A DNA stretch of 64,000 bases from Microtetraspora fusca. Its GTDB lineage: Bacteria; Actinomycetota; Actinomycetes; Streptosporangiales; Streptosporangiaceae. Below the pieces are notes generated by a model. It worked only from the letters and a program-made list of their open reading frames with translations. It was not told the origin of the DNA and made no database searches. The stretch covers positions 62,001 through 126,000 of the forward strand of contig NZ_BBYK01000053.1 in assembly GCF_001570365.1 (NCBI RefSeq), written 5' to 3'. The first letter of the stretch is position 1; the number at the start of each line of letters is the position of its first letter. Position numbers and translations under genes: made by a program. Positions 9,041 through 16,042 of the stretch are shown piece after piece.

Positions 9041-9430
9041 ATGGGCGTACGGCACATCAACCCTGAGGGGCTTCATCGCAGCCCGGCCTTCAGCCAGGCC
9101 GTCGTGGTCGAACAGCCGGCGAAGACGATCTACATCGGCGGGCAAAACGGCGTCGGCGCCGACGGCAAGGTCGTCGGTCCCACGGTCGGGGATCAGGCCA
9201 GGCAGGTATTCCGCAACCTCGCGACCATTTTGGAGAGCGAGGGGGCGAGCCTGGCGAACATCGTGCACTGGCGCATCGCCGTGGTCGACGGTCACACGTT
9301 CGACGAGGGTGTGGCCGCCTTCCAGGAGGTGTGGAACCGGGCCGACCCGCCGCCGGCCATCACGGTCCACGTCGTGGCCGGCTTGGGCCCCGGGTTCCTC
9401 GTCGAGATCGACGCCGTCGCCGTCGTGTAA
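9041..9430 (+). CDS. RidA/YjgF-family protein lacking the catalytic arginine
   Basis: 129 residues with the RidA fold pattern: IYIGGQNGVGADGKVVG, then GPGFLVEIDAVAV at the end. Canonical RidA deaminases carry arginine in P-A-R-[ST]; here the segment reads PPPAITVHV, so the 2-aminoacrylate deaminase residue is absent. It probably belongs to a Rid subgroup of other function. ATG 9041 has AAGGGGGAAG upstream. It is divergent from and probably controlled by the CGNR regulator. Confidence 0.85.
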   Translation: MGVRHINPEGLHRSPAFSQAVVVEQPAKTIYIGGQNGVGADGKVVGPTVGDQARQVFRNLATILESEGASLANIVHWRIAVVDGHTFDEGVAAFQEVWNRADPPPAITVHVVAGLGPGFLVEIDAVAVV

Positions 9431-9701
9431 GACCCCCGCCGGCGCGGGCTATTTCTAGGGGCGGGACCATCCACCGGTCGTCGGATTGGCCAGGATTGAT
9501 GCTGAGTGCGATCCAACAGCGACGACCGGATGGAGAGCATCCGTCAGCATGCGCGCTCCGGACCCGAGGCGGCAGATGCCCGTCCGGCGGGCGGTCGAGC
9601 CGCTGGTCCCGCTTCCGGCCCCGCGCTCATTCGCTTGGTGTGACCCAGGACGGTTGCTCCGGCAAGCTCGTGCGCTGGGCCCGCGCCCGGCTGCGGCTCA
9701 T

Positions 9702-9730
9702 GGTGTCGGATCGTGAAGCGATCCGACACC
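9702..9730. repeat. Perfect 12-bp inverted repeat
   Basis: GGTGTCGGATCG-TGAAG-CGATCCGACACC. The arms are perfect. No T-run follows on either strand, so a protein-binding dyad or the scar of a mobile element fits better than a terminator. The 9431-9808 spacer holds no convincing gene; this dyad and the one at 9774 are its only clear structure. Confidence 0.6.
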
Positions 9731-9773
9731 GCTGCTGCTTTCGCGACTACTAACGACTTCACATCACGAAGCC

Positions 9774-9791
9774 ATGGTCCCGCTGGACCAT
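9774..9791. promoter_or_regulatory. Operator-like dyad before the MFS gene
   Basis: ATGGTCC-CGCT-GGACCAT, perfect 7-bp arms, ends 17 bases before the MFS start at 9809. Placement suits repression of the exporter. The cognate regulator is not obvious; the nearest are CGNR and WYL. Confidence 0.45.
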
Positions 9792-9808
9792 TAACGAGAT
9801 CTCGGATC

Positions 9809-11221
9809 ATGACGAACGCAACTGATGCACCACCGTCCGGGCCGAGCACCGTCCAGCCGCCCGCCCCCGTCTGGCCGATCGTCGGGCTGGTCTGCCTGGC
9901 GCAGTTCATGATGGTCCTCGACGTGTCGATCGTCAACGTCGCGCTGCCCGCCATGGAATCCGACCTCCGCCTGGGTGCGGAGGGGCTGCAATGGGTGGTC
10001 AACGGCTACATCCTCACCTTCGCCGGGTTCCTGCTGCTGGGAGGCCGGGCGGCCGACCTGTTCGGACGCAGGCGCACCTTCGTCGCAGGCCTGGCCGTGT
10101 TCGCGATCGCCAGCCTGGCCGGCGGGCTCGCCACCACGCCGGAGTTGCTGATCGCCGCACGGGCGATCCAGGGGCTCGGTGCGGCCGTGGTCGCCCCGGC
10201 CACGCTGACGATCCTCACTACCGCGATCCCCGCCGGGCCGGCGCGGGCCAGGGCCATCGCCACCTGGGGCGCGGTCGGAGCGGCTGGCGGGGCGGCGGGG
10301 TCGCTCGCCGGCGGGCTGCTCACGGACTACCTGTCGTGGCGCTGGATCCTGCTGATCAACGCGCCGATCGGGGTGGTCGCGATCGTCGCCGCGCTGCGCC
10401 TGCTCGCCGAGAGCCGCGACGTCAGTACCCACGGGCTCGACCTGACCGGTGCGATCACGGTGACGGTGGGACTGTCTGCGCTGGAGTTCGGGGTGCTGCA
10501 GACCCCCGCGTACGGCTGGGGTTCGGCGCGCACGCTGATCCCGATGGGGGTGGGCGTACTGGCGCTGGCCGCGTTCGTCCTGGTACAGGCCAGATTCGCA
10601 CGGGCGCCGCTGATGCCGCTGCGGATCTTCCGAGCCCGCTCGGTGTCCGGCGCGCTCCTCGTGCAGTTCCTGCTGGGCGCCGCGGGCTTCGCGGTCTGGT
10701 ACTTCCTGTCTCTCTACATGCAGCAGGTACTGCGCTACAGCGCGCTACAGACGGGCCTGGCGTTCCTGCCACACACCCTCGCCATCATCGTCGCCTCCAA
10801 GGCCACGCCGCGGCTGGTCGGCCGGATCGGCCTGCGTCCGCTGCTGGCCGTAGGCGCGCTGATCTCGGCTGCGGGTTTCGCCTGGCAGGCCACCATCACA
10901 CCAGAAAGCGGCCTGCTCACCGGCATCGTGCTGCCGGGCGTGCTCATCACCGGCGGAATGGGCCTCACCTCCGCGCCGATCGCCATGGCCGCCACGGCCG
11001 GAGTCGGCCCCGGCGAGGCGGGGCTGGTCTCCGGCATCCTCAACTCCTCCCGCCAGGTCGGCGGCTCGCTCGGCCTGGCCGCGCTGACCACCCTGGCCGC
11101 GGCCCACACCGGCGCGCCGACCTCTGGGTACGCCATGGCGTTCTGGGTCTGCGCCGGCGTCGTAACCGCCGGGGCGGCGGCCGTGCTCGCTCTGCCGAAT
11201 ACCTCGAAGGAACGTGCCTGA
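9809..11221 (+). CDS. MFS drug exporter, DHA2 type
   Basis: 470 residues with about fourteen hydrophobic segments. MVLDVSIVNVALPAM is the DHA2 helix-1 motif; GGRAADLFGRRR is motif A, and SWRWILLINAPIGV is the motif of helix 5-6 in EmrB-like proteins. ATG 9809 fits the alignment better than ATG 9713, which adds 32 residues of non-homologous lead. The stop overlaps a short open frame beginning MRAIVVK at 11221. It should export drugs or metabolites by proton antiport; substrate unknown. Confidence 0.88.
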   Translation: MTNATDAPPSGPSTVQPPAPVWPIVGLVCLAQFMMVLDVSIVNVALPAMESDLRLGAEGLQWVVNGYILTFAGFLLLGGRAADLFGRRRTFVAGLAVFAIASLAGGLATTPELLIAARAIQGLGAAVVAPATLTILTTAIPAGPARARAIATWGAVGAAGGAAGSLAGGLLTDYLSWRWILLINAPIGVVAIVAALRLLAESRDVSTHGLDLTGAITVTVGLSALEFGVLQTPAYGWGSARTLIPMGVGVLALAAFVLVQARFARAPLMPLRIFRARSVSGALLVQFLLGAAGFAVWYFLSLYMQQVLRYSALQTGLAFLPHTLAIIVASKATPRLVGRIGLRPLLAVGALISAAGFAWQATITPESGLLTGIVLPGVLITGGMGLTSAPIAMAATAGVGPGEAGLVSGILNSSRQVGGSLGLAALTTLAAAHTGAPTSGYAMAFWVCAGVVTAGAAAVLALPNTSKERA

Positions 11222-11370
11222 TGCGCGCAATCGTCGTCAAGAGAAGTGCGGCTAGCGTCGCCGCGATCTTGCCGGTAGGCGAGGCGGTCAGTTACTGGGA
11301 GCTCTCTGAGAAGGAACTCTTTGATCTCTGGCGGACAGAATCGGTCCGCCATCTCTGGCAGAGCGGGTGA
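11221..11370 (+). pseudogene. Short coupled frame, possible zinc-type oxidoreductase start
   Basis: 49 codons begin at an ATG sharing one base with the MFS stop. The first residues MRAIVVKR resemble the usual start of quinone/zinc-type oxidoreductases (MRAIVVTRFGGPE), but the match stops there and the rest is unlike any family I know. It also contains the dyad before the WYL gene. I read it as a gene remnant whose body was deleted; a genuine short peptide is the alternative. Confidence 0.35.
11329..11351. promoter_or_regulatory. Candidate WYL-regulator operator
   Basis: TGGCGGAC-AGAATCG-GTCCGCCA, perfect 8-bp arms, ends 20 bases before the WYL start at 11372. Likely an autoregulatory site. 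Confidence 0.5.
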
Positions 11371-11371
11371 C

Positions 11372-12100
11372 ATGGACGTGGCAAGCGGTGACGAGCGGGG
11401 CACGACGGAGCGGGTGCTCGCCCTGCTCGGGCTGCTGCAGCAGCGTCAGGACTGGACCGGCCCCGAGCTCGCCGACCGGCTCGGGGTCACGCCGCGCACG
11501 GTACGGCGTGATGTCGGGCGGCTGCGCAGGCTCGGCTATCGGGTGCATGCCGGCCAGGGTGTCGGCGGCGGCTACCGGCTCGGCCCGGGGCAGGAGCTGC
11601 CGCCGTTGCTTCTCGACGACGAGGAGGCGATCGCCACTGCGGTCTCGCTGCTCGCCGGTGCGGGTGGCGCGGTCGCCGGCGCCGGCGACGCCGCACTCCG
11701 GGCATTGACCAAGCTTGACCGGGTGCTGCCCACCCGGTTGCGGCACGAGGTGCGCGCGCTCTCCGGTTCGGTGGAGCCCTTTGGCGGAGGGCGTGCGCCG
11801 GCCGACGCCGTCGAGGTGTTGATGATGCTGGTCAGAGCCTGCCGCGATGAGGTCGAGGCCGGCTTCGACTACCCGTCCGGGAGCGAGGTGCGTCGGCGGC
11901 GGGTCGAGCCCTACCGCCTCGTCGCGTCCGACCGGCGCTGGTACCTGCTCGCCTACGACCTCGATCGCGACGACTGGCGCAGCTTCCGCATCGACCGGAT
12001 GACCGAGGTGTCTGTACGGACCTGGCGCTTCCGCCCACGCGCGGCGCCCGACGCGGAGGCTGCCGCCCGAAGGTACTCAGAAGCGGAGGGGGAGTTCTGA
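11372..12100 (+). CDS. HTH-WYL transcriptional regulator, C-terminally short
   Basis: 242 residues: an HTH_11 domain (GPELADRLGVTPRTVRRDVGRL), the GGGYRLG linker, and a WYL domain whose usual trio is seen in RRWYLLAYDLDRDDWRSFRID. A complete relative in this window (26249-27205) is 318 residues and has a WCX domain after WYL. Here the protein stops just where WCX should begin. Ligand sensing may be altered, or the gene may be a decaying copy. ATG 11372 follows a perfect dyad. Confidence 0.85.
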   Translation: MDVASGDERGTTERVLALLGLLQQRQDWTGPELADRLGVTPRTVRRDVGRLRRLGYRVHAGQGVGGGYRLGPGQELPPLLLDDEEAIATAVSLLAGAGGAVAGAGDAALRALTKLDRVLPTRLRHEVRALSGSVEPFGGGRAPADAVEVLMMLVRACRDEVEAGFDYPSGSEVRRRRVEPYRLVASDRRWYLLAYDLDRDDWRSFRIDRMTEVSVRTWRFRPRAAPDAEAAARRYSEAEGEF

Positions 12101-12196
12101 GCTATTTGTCGTCGGCAGAACGTCGTCCTGATTACTCGGCCGTTTGGCAAGGGGCGGAGAATCCCATGGCGGGCACGGGGTAGCGTTCACGCTCCG

Positions 12197-12232
12197 CAGT
12201 GTGACACAGAACTCCAATTATCTGTCACACTG
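12197..12232. promoter_or_regulatory. Inverted TGTCACA sites before the recombinase
   Basis: CAGTGTGACA (12197) and TGTCACACTG (to 12232) are perfect 10-bp arms 16 bases apart. A third copy sits in the palindrome ATGTGTCACAT at 12297-12307, 23 bases before the recombinase start. They could be operators or recombinase arm-type sites. Confidence 0.5.
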
Positions 12233-12329
12233 ACAGTCGGCGGGTCGCGTCAGCCCAGCTCAGCATCCAACGCCGCGACCGCGACTCGGCAACATTATGT
12301 GTCACATCGCCTCGGAGGAGGACGGCCCC

Positions 12330-13292
12330 ATGTCCGTCGTGGCCTTCCCCTGCCAGCCGAGCCAGCCCGACCCGGCCACCGACCCGACGACCGCGGCCGC
12401 CGTCGAGCGCTTTCTCGACTCCCTCACCTCGGCCACCACCCGCGTCGGCTACGCCGAGACCCTCGCCCGGCTGACCGCCGTAGTCGGCACGCAGCATCTC
12501 GTCGCCGCGCTGGCCCCCGAGCACTACGCCGCGGTCATGGACCGCTGGCACACCGCAGCCGCCGCGACCTGGAACCGGCACCTGTCCGCCTTATGCTCCT
12601 TCACCGCCTGGGCCCAGCGCCAGGAACTGCTGGCCACCAACCCCGCCCGTCGGCTGGAGCGCCGCAAGAGCGCCCGCCGCGGCGACCGCGCCATCCCGCG
12701 CACCCGGCTGGACGCGCTCTTCACCGACCCTGCGCACGCCCTGCGCGAGCGGGTCCTGTGGCGGCTCTTGTACGACACGGCAGCCCGCGCCGAGGAGATC
12801 CTCACCCTCAACGTCGAGGACCTCGATCTGGAGTTCCGCCGCGCCCGCGTCACCAGCAAGGGCGGCACCGTCGAGTACGTGCACTGGGCCACCACGACGG
12901 CCCGGCTGCTGCCCCGCCTGCTGGGTGGCCGCACCACGGGGCCGGTGTTCCTGGCCGACCGGCGCGCCCCCGCCTCCGGCCGCCGCGCGCCGGCGGCCGA
13001 CGACATCGACCCGGTCACCAAACGCGGCCGACTGTCCTACCCGCGCGCCGAATACCTGTTCAAGACCGCCTCGGCCACGCTCGACCCGCACCGCCAGGGG
13101 CGGACCCTGCACCAGCTCCGCCACTCGGCGCTGCAGCACCTCGCACAAGCCGGCCGCACCGCGCCCGAACTACAGGCCAAGAGCCGCCACCAGCACCTGG
13201 CCAGCCTCGGCCGCTACGTCCGCCTGGGCGAAGAGACCTCCGCCCGCATCACCGCCGAAGCAGACCCCGCCCGGCGCCGCCGCATCCGCTGA
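12330..13292 (+). CDS. Tyrosine recombinase / integrase
   Basis: 320 residues: N-terminal SAM-like core-binding domain (about 15-110), then the catalytic domain with R153 in TAARAEE, K177 in SKGG, H261-x-x-R264 in HQLRH, H287/H289 and nucleophile Y296 in GRYV. All catalytic positions are present, so it should be active in site-specific strand exchange. ATG 12330 has GGAGGAGG about 10 bases upstream. No tRNA gene adjoins it, so attachment at a tRNA is unlikely; XerD-like or integron-like free-standing recombinases of actinomycetes are alternatives. It is convergent with a small unknown gene. Confidence 0.9.
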   Translation: MSVVAFPCQPSQPDPATDPTTAAAVERFLDSLTSATTRVGYAETLARLTAVVGTQHLVAALAPEHYAAVMDRWHTAAAATWNRHLSALCSFTAWAQRQELLATNPARRLERRKSARRGDRAIPRTRLDALFTDPAHALRERVLWRLLYDTAARAEEILTLNVEDLDLEFRRARVTSKGGTVEYVHWATTTARLLPRLLGGRTTGPVFLADRRAPASGRRAPAADDIDPVTKRGRLSYPRAEYLFKTASATLDPHRQGRTLHQLRHSALQHLAQAGRTAPELQAKSRHQHLASLGRYVRLGEETSARITAEADPARRRRIR

Positions 13293-13305
13293 AATCAAGC
13301 CCCCA

Positions 13306-13635
13306 TCACGATGACCTCATAGGGTCACCCGTCGGCCACGCCAGCAGCGTCTGATCATCATCGGGATCACGCTGGAGTCGGTAGCCGACCTTGCGCAGCG
13401 CCTCCTCATAACGGGCCAGTTCCCGCACCGCGATGTCAGCGTCGTCGGCGCAGGCGATGGCGAACGGCGCGCCGTCCTGCCCACCCTCGACGACGAACCC
13501 GCCGTGGCGCTCGCTGAACTTCCGACTGCCCGCCTTGCGCAGCACCGTGCGGATGACCTCCGCGTCCCGATCCCGCACCGTCCACAACGGCCGCCCGCCC
13601 GCGCCGTACCCGAATTGAGGGTCGTCGTCGCTCAT
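13306..13635 (-). CDS. Small acidic protein of unknown function
   Basis: 109 residues from ATG 13635 (an in-frame ATG at 13644 is also possible). Composition is soluble and mixed-charge, with a predicted alpha/beta pattern (VIRTVLRKAGSRKFSERHGG; VRELARYEEALRKVGYRL). I do not recognise the family. It is convergent with the recombinase 13 bases away and reads with normal actinomycete codon bias, so it is probably real. Confidence 0.65.
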   Translation of the reverse strand: MSDDDPQFGYGAGGRPLWTVRDRDAEVIRTVLRKAGSRKFSERHGGFVVEGGQDGAPFAIACADDADIAVRELARYEEALRKVGYRLQRDPDDDQTLLAWPTGDPMRSS

Positions 13636-13773
13636 GGTCCACACCGTAAGCGAATCGAGACCTTAGTCATTGCTGCCCAGGACCACCGCAGGTCAGAGGC
13701 TACTTCGTTGGAAATTTCTTCATTACTACCGGGACCCCGAGTCGTGCCGCGGCGGGCGGTCGCGGGTTCGTGC

Positions 13774-13953
13774 CTACGGGTGGAGGAGCACCTTGATGGC
13801 GCGGCGCTCGTCCATCGCCTTGTAGCCGTCGGCGGCCTGGTCGAGGGGCAGCTCGAGGTCGAAGACCCTGCCGGGGTCGATCTTCCGGTCCCAGATCAGG
13901 TCGAGCAGTTCGGTCAGCTCGTACCTGCCCGCGATCAGGGCGCCCCGTTCCAC
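13774..13953 (-). pseudogene. C-terminal remnant of a zinc-dependent alcohol dehydrogenase
   Basis: About 60 codons to a TAG at 13776-13774 read LTELLDLIWDRKIDPGRVFD and then YKAMDERRAIKVLLHP, the standard end of threonine/alcohol dehydrogenases (YRAMDERRAIKVLL.P). A stop lies in frame just upstream and the catalytic and Rossmann domains are absent. First of a run of fragments between 13.7 and 15.6 kb. Confidence 0.7.
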
Positions 13954-14038
13954 CTGCTACCTCCGGTGACCCTGTCGAGCAATGCTTGAGACCTGTGGAT
14001 CGGCCGGGAAGGGGGCCCGGCTGCGGATCAGGGCCGTC

Positions 14039-14080
14039 GACTGCCGCTGCCTCATCATCCGTCAGGAACTCCACCGGCAT
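14039..14080 (-). pseudogene. First 14 codons of a Tn3-family transposase
   Basis: MPVEFLTDDEAAAV matches the start of actinomycete Tn3-family TnpA (MPVEFL[ST]D[ED]EAAAYG) exactly as far as it goes, then the frame turns into unrelated sequence. The large TnpA body at 5361-8170 on the opposite strand lacks just this end plus about 65 residues. The two may be halves of one gene separated by an inversion. Confidence 0.55.
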
Positions 14081-14230
14081 AACCCGCAACGTAGGGCGAA
14101 CCCACCATCACCTCACCCACAGCGGCCAAACCGTTACAAGATCCCGACCAGTCGACGCCCACCCAGGCCCTGTTCTCCCGAAGCTACGGTGAAGTGACAA
14201 GTAGCTCTCTGTAATCAGAGTGACGCTCGG

Positions 14231-14806
14231 TCAGGAGCAGCGGGGCGGGGTCCAGGGACTTTCGCCGACCTGGAGGGCGGCGAAGTCGGCGTGGGCCTGT
14301 TCGACGGCTTCCGGGTATGCCTCGCGTTTGGCACAGGTAGCAGGTCACCTGCTGCCCGCCGATCCGCACCGTCACATCACCGAAGTCGACCTCTGCCTCG
14401 GCGCCGGGTCGATGCGTCTGGGGGATGTAGGCCTCGACCGGTCCCCGGCCGGCCTCCACCCGGATCTGTGGGCGGCGCTCGGCGACGTAGCGGAGCACGA
14501 TCCCATAGGACACCTGCGCACCGTGCTCGTCCACCAGCCGATCAAAGATCCGCTTGACCGTGTGGCGCTGCTTGCGTGGCGCATCCAGTCAGCCCCCAGC
14601 ATGGCATCGATCACCGGCTTGAAGGGGTCCAGCAGCGACGCACGCGGAGCCATCTTCTTCCGCGGCCGCGGCCACGCCGACTCCAAAGCCTTGCGCACGG
14701 TCGGATGCGAGACCCCGTGCTTGCGCATCACCGCGCGGATCGACAGGCCCGCCCGCACATCACGCCGGAGCGCCGCATACAGCTCGGTCTTGGACTGCCG
14801 CGACAT
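14231..14806 (-). pseudogene. istA: IS21-family transposase IstA, frameshifted and truncated
   Basis: From ATG 14806 the minus strand reads MSRQSKTELYAALRRDVRAG and HGVSHPTVRKALESA, the IstA helix-turn-helix. Near 14585-14590 the frame slips by one base: APRKQRHTVKRIFDRL continues only in the next frame, followed by EVDFGDVTVRIGG, which holds the first catalytic aspartate. A second shift near 14335 seems likely (AKREAYPEAVEQ in a third frame). The rest of the DDE domain and istB are missing, so the element is dead. Confidence 0.75.
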
Positions 14807-14861
14807 CCAGCGCCCCTCACGGTGGGTGACACACCAGACGCTCCCACAGCGGCCCAACGCC

Positions 14862-15100
14862 ACCCCGGCGGAGATCGCGTTCGCGCGCCTCTGGCGGGAC
14901 ATGCCGAAGGTGGTGTTCTCATCGACGATCGACAAGGTCGACTGGAACACCCGCCTGGTCACCGGCGACGCGGTCGCCGAGATCGCCCGGCTCAAGGCCG
15001 AGGACGGCGCCCGATGGACATCGGCGGCGCGACGCTCGCCGGGGCGGCCATGCGGGCCGGGCTGATCGACGAGTACGCGCTGGTCGCCGCCCCGCCGGCA
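14862..15100 (+). pseudogene. Dihydrofolate-reductase-family (RibD C-terminal) remnant
   Basis: The plus strand reads MPKVVFSSTIDKVDWNTRLV and AEIARLKAEDGA; a one-base shift near 15010 moves the frame to MDIGGATLAGAAMRAGLIDE. This is the order found in the DHFR-like proteins with RibD C-terminal fold. The N-terminus is missing at the IS21 junction, and the 3' end runs into a strong hairpin at 15087. Not functional. Confidence 0.7.
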
Positions 15101-15115
15101 ACGCCGGCGGGGCGG
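15087..15115. terminator. 13-bp GC-only hairpin in the DHFR remnant
   Basis: The left arm CCGCCCCGCCGGC (15087-15099) pairs perfectly with GCCGGCGGGGCGG (15103-15115) across a 3-base loop. No T-run follows. It sits where the DHFR-family homology ends and could act as a transcription barrier between the plus-strand remnant and the minus-strand sigma-factor tail. Confidence 0.45.
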
Positions 15116-15226
15116 TGGTGTTCGCGTTGCCGCGTTGGTGTTCAGCTGGTCGGGGTGCTCACTCCGCGGTGACTTCGGTAACGCCGGCCCGTGCGCTGGA
15201 CTCGTCGACGATGGGGACTTGCCTGA

Positions 15227-15552
15227 TCACATCGTCGCGGGCAGGCCCAGCCATGGTTTGTCGGTGGCGTCGAATCCGGTGAGCTCGGCGATCTTCCCGT
15301 CGACGATGTGCAGGACCGCGATGGTGAACAAACGGTATTCCGGGTCGTCGGGGGTGCGGAGGTACAGCGCGGCGGCAGGCATGCGGTTGACCGTCGTGGC
15401 GATGCAGCGCCAGTCGTCGTAGCCGCGCTGGAAGAGCCCACTGGAGACCCAGCCATCCACCGCGTCCTCGGCCGTGACGATCAAGGTGCCCGGGTCGGGC
15501 AGCATCGCGAAGCGCAGATCGTCGCGCAGCAGGGCCATCAGCCCGTCGTACG
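15227..15552 (-). pseudogene. C-terminal SnoaL-like domain of an ECF sigma factor
   Basis: About 108 codons: YDGLMALLRDDLRFAMLPDP, then ALYLRTPDDPEYRLFTI, VLHIVDGKIAELTGFD and the end GLPATM. This is the SnoaL-like extension of the actinobacterial sigma-70 group known as TIGR02960, which normally follows sigma regions 2 and 4. Both sigma regions are gone. A GTG overlapping its TGA opens a 23-codon frame with no recognised homology. Confidence 0.7.
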
Positions 15553-15620
15553 TGAAAGTGCGTGAAGAACAGGGATCCGGCGCTAAATCCTCACGTCAGT
15601 GTGAGAGTCAAGCCGCTGCG

Positions 15621-15986
15621 TCACGCAGCGACAGGTCTCGGGCTTGCAGAGATCACGGTCTCCAGTGCGTCGACCGAGGTGCGCAGCGTGTCGATCCGCT
15701 CAAGGAGTTCGTCTCGTTCGGCGACGAGCTCGTCGTAGAGATCGGAGCAGGTCAGCGCGAGGCCGTCGTCGTGCTGGGTGAGGCAGGGCAGGATGCGCTC
15801 GATCTTGCGGGTGCTCAACCCGGCGGCCAAGAGCGCTCGGACGCGTTGCACGCGGATCACGTCGGCCTCGTCGTAGACGCGGTATCCGCTGGGCAGTCGC
15901 GTCGGTTGGAGCAGGTGCTGTTCCTCGTAGTACCGCAACGACCGGATGCTCACCCCGGCACGTCGCGACAACTCACCAATCCGCAT
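15621..15986 (-). CDS. MerR-family regulator of the divergent MFS exporter
   Basis: 121 residues: MRIGELSRRAGVSIRSLRYY is the MerR winged helix start, followed by SGYRVYDEADVIRVQRV and a C-terminal dimerisation coiled coil (about 80-110). There is no large effector domain. ATG 15986 has a perfect AGGAG. It is divergent from an MFS gene across 56 bases that contain a long-spaced promoter, the usual MerR activation layout. Confidence 0.9.
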   Translation of the reverse strand: MRIGELSRRAGVSIRSLRYYEEQHLLQPTRLPSGYRVYDEADVIRVQRVRALLAAGLSTRKIERILPCLTQHDDGLALTCSDLYDELVAERDELLERIDTLRTSVDALETVISASPRPVAA

Positions 15987-16003
15987 CCCGACTCCTTTCG
16001 GAC

Positions 16004-16035
16004 TTGACTCTCACGTCCATGTCAGACTTTAGCGT
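16004..16035 (+). promoter_or_regulatory. MerR-type promoter of the MFS gene
   Basis: TTGACT (16004-16009) is followed by an imperfect dyad around CTCTCACGTCCATGTCAGAC. A -10 is best placed about 20 bases on (TAGCGT, 16030-16035). The over-long spacer with central symmetry is characteristic of promoters untwisted by MerR proteins. The MFS start at 16043 follows. Confidence 0.5.
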
Positions 16036-16042
16036 CGAGGGC

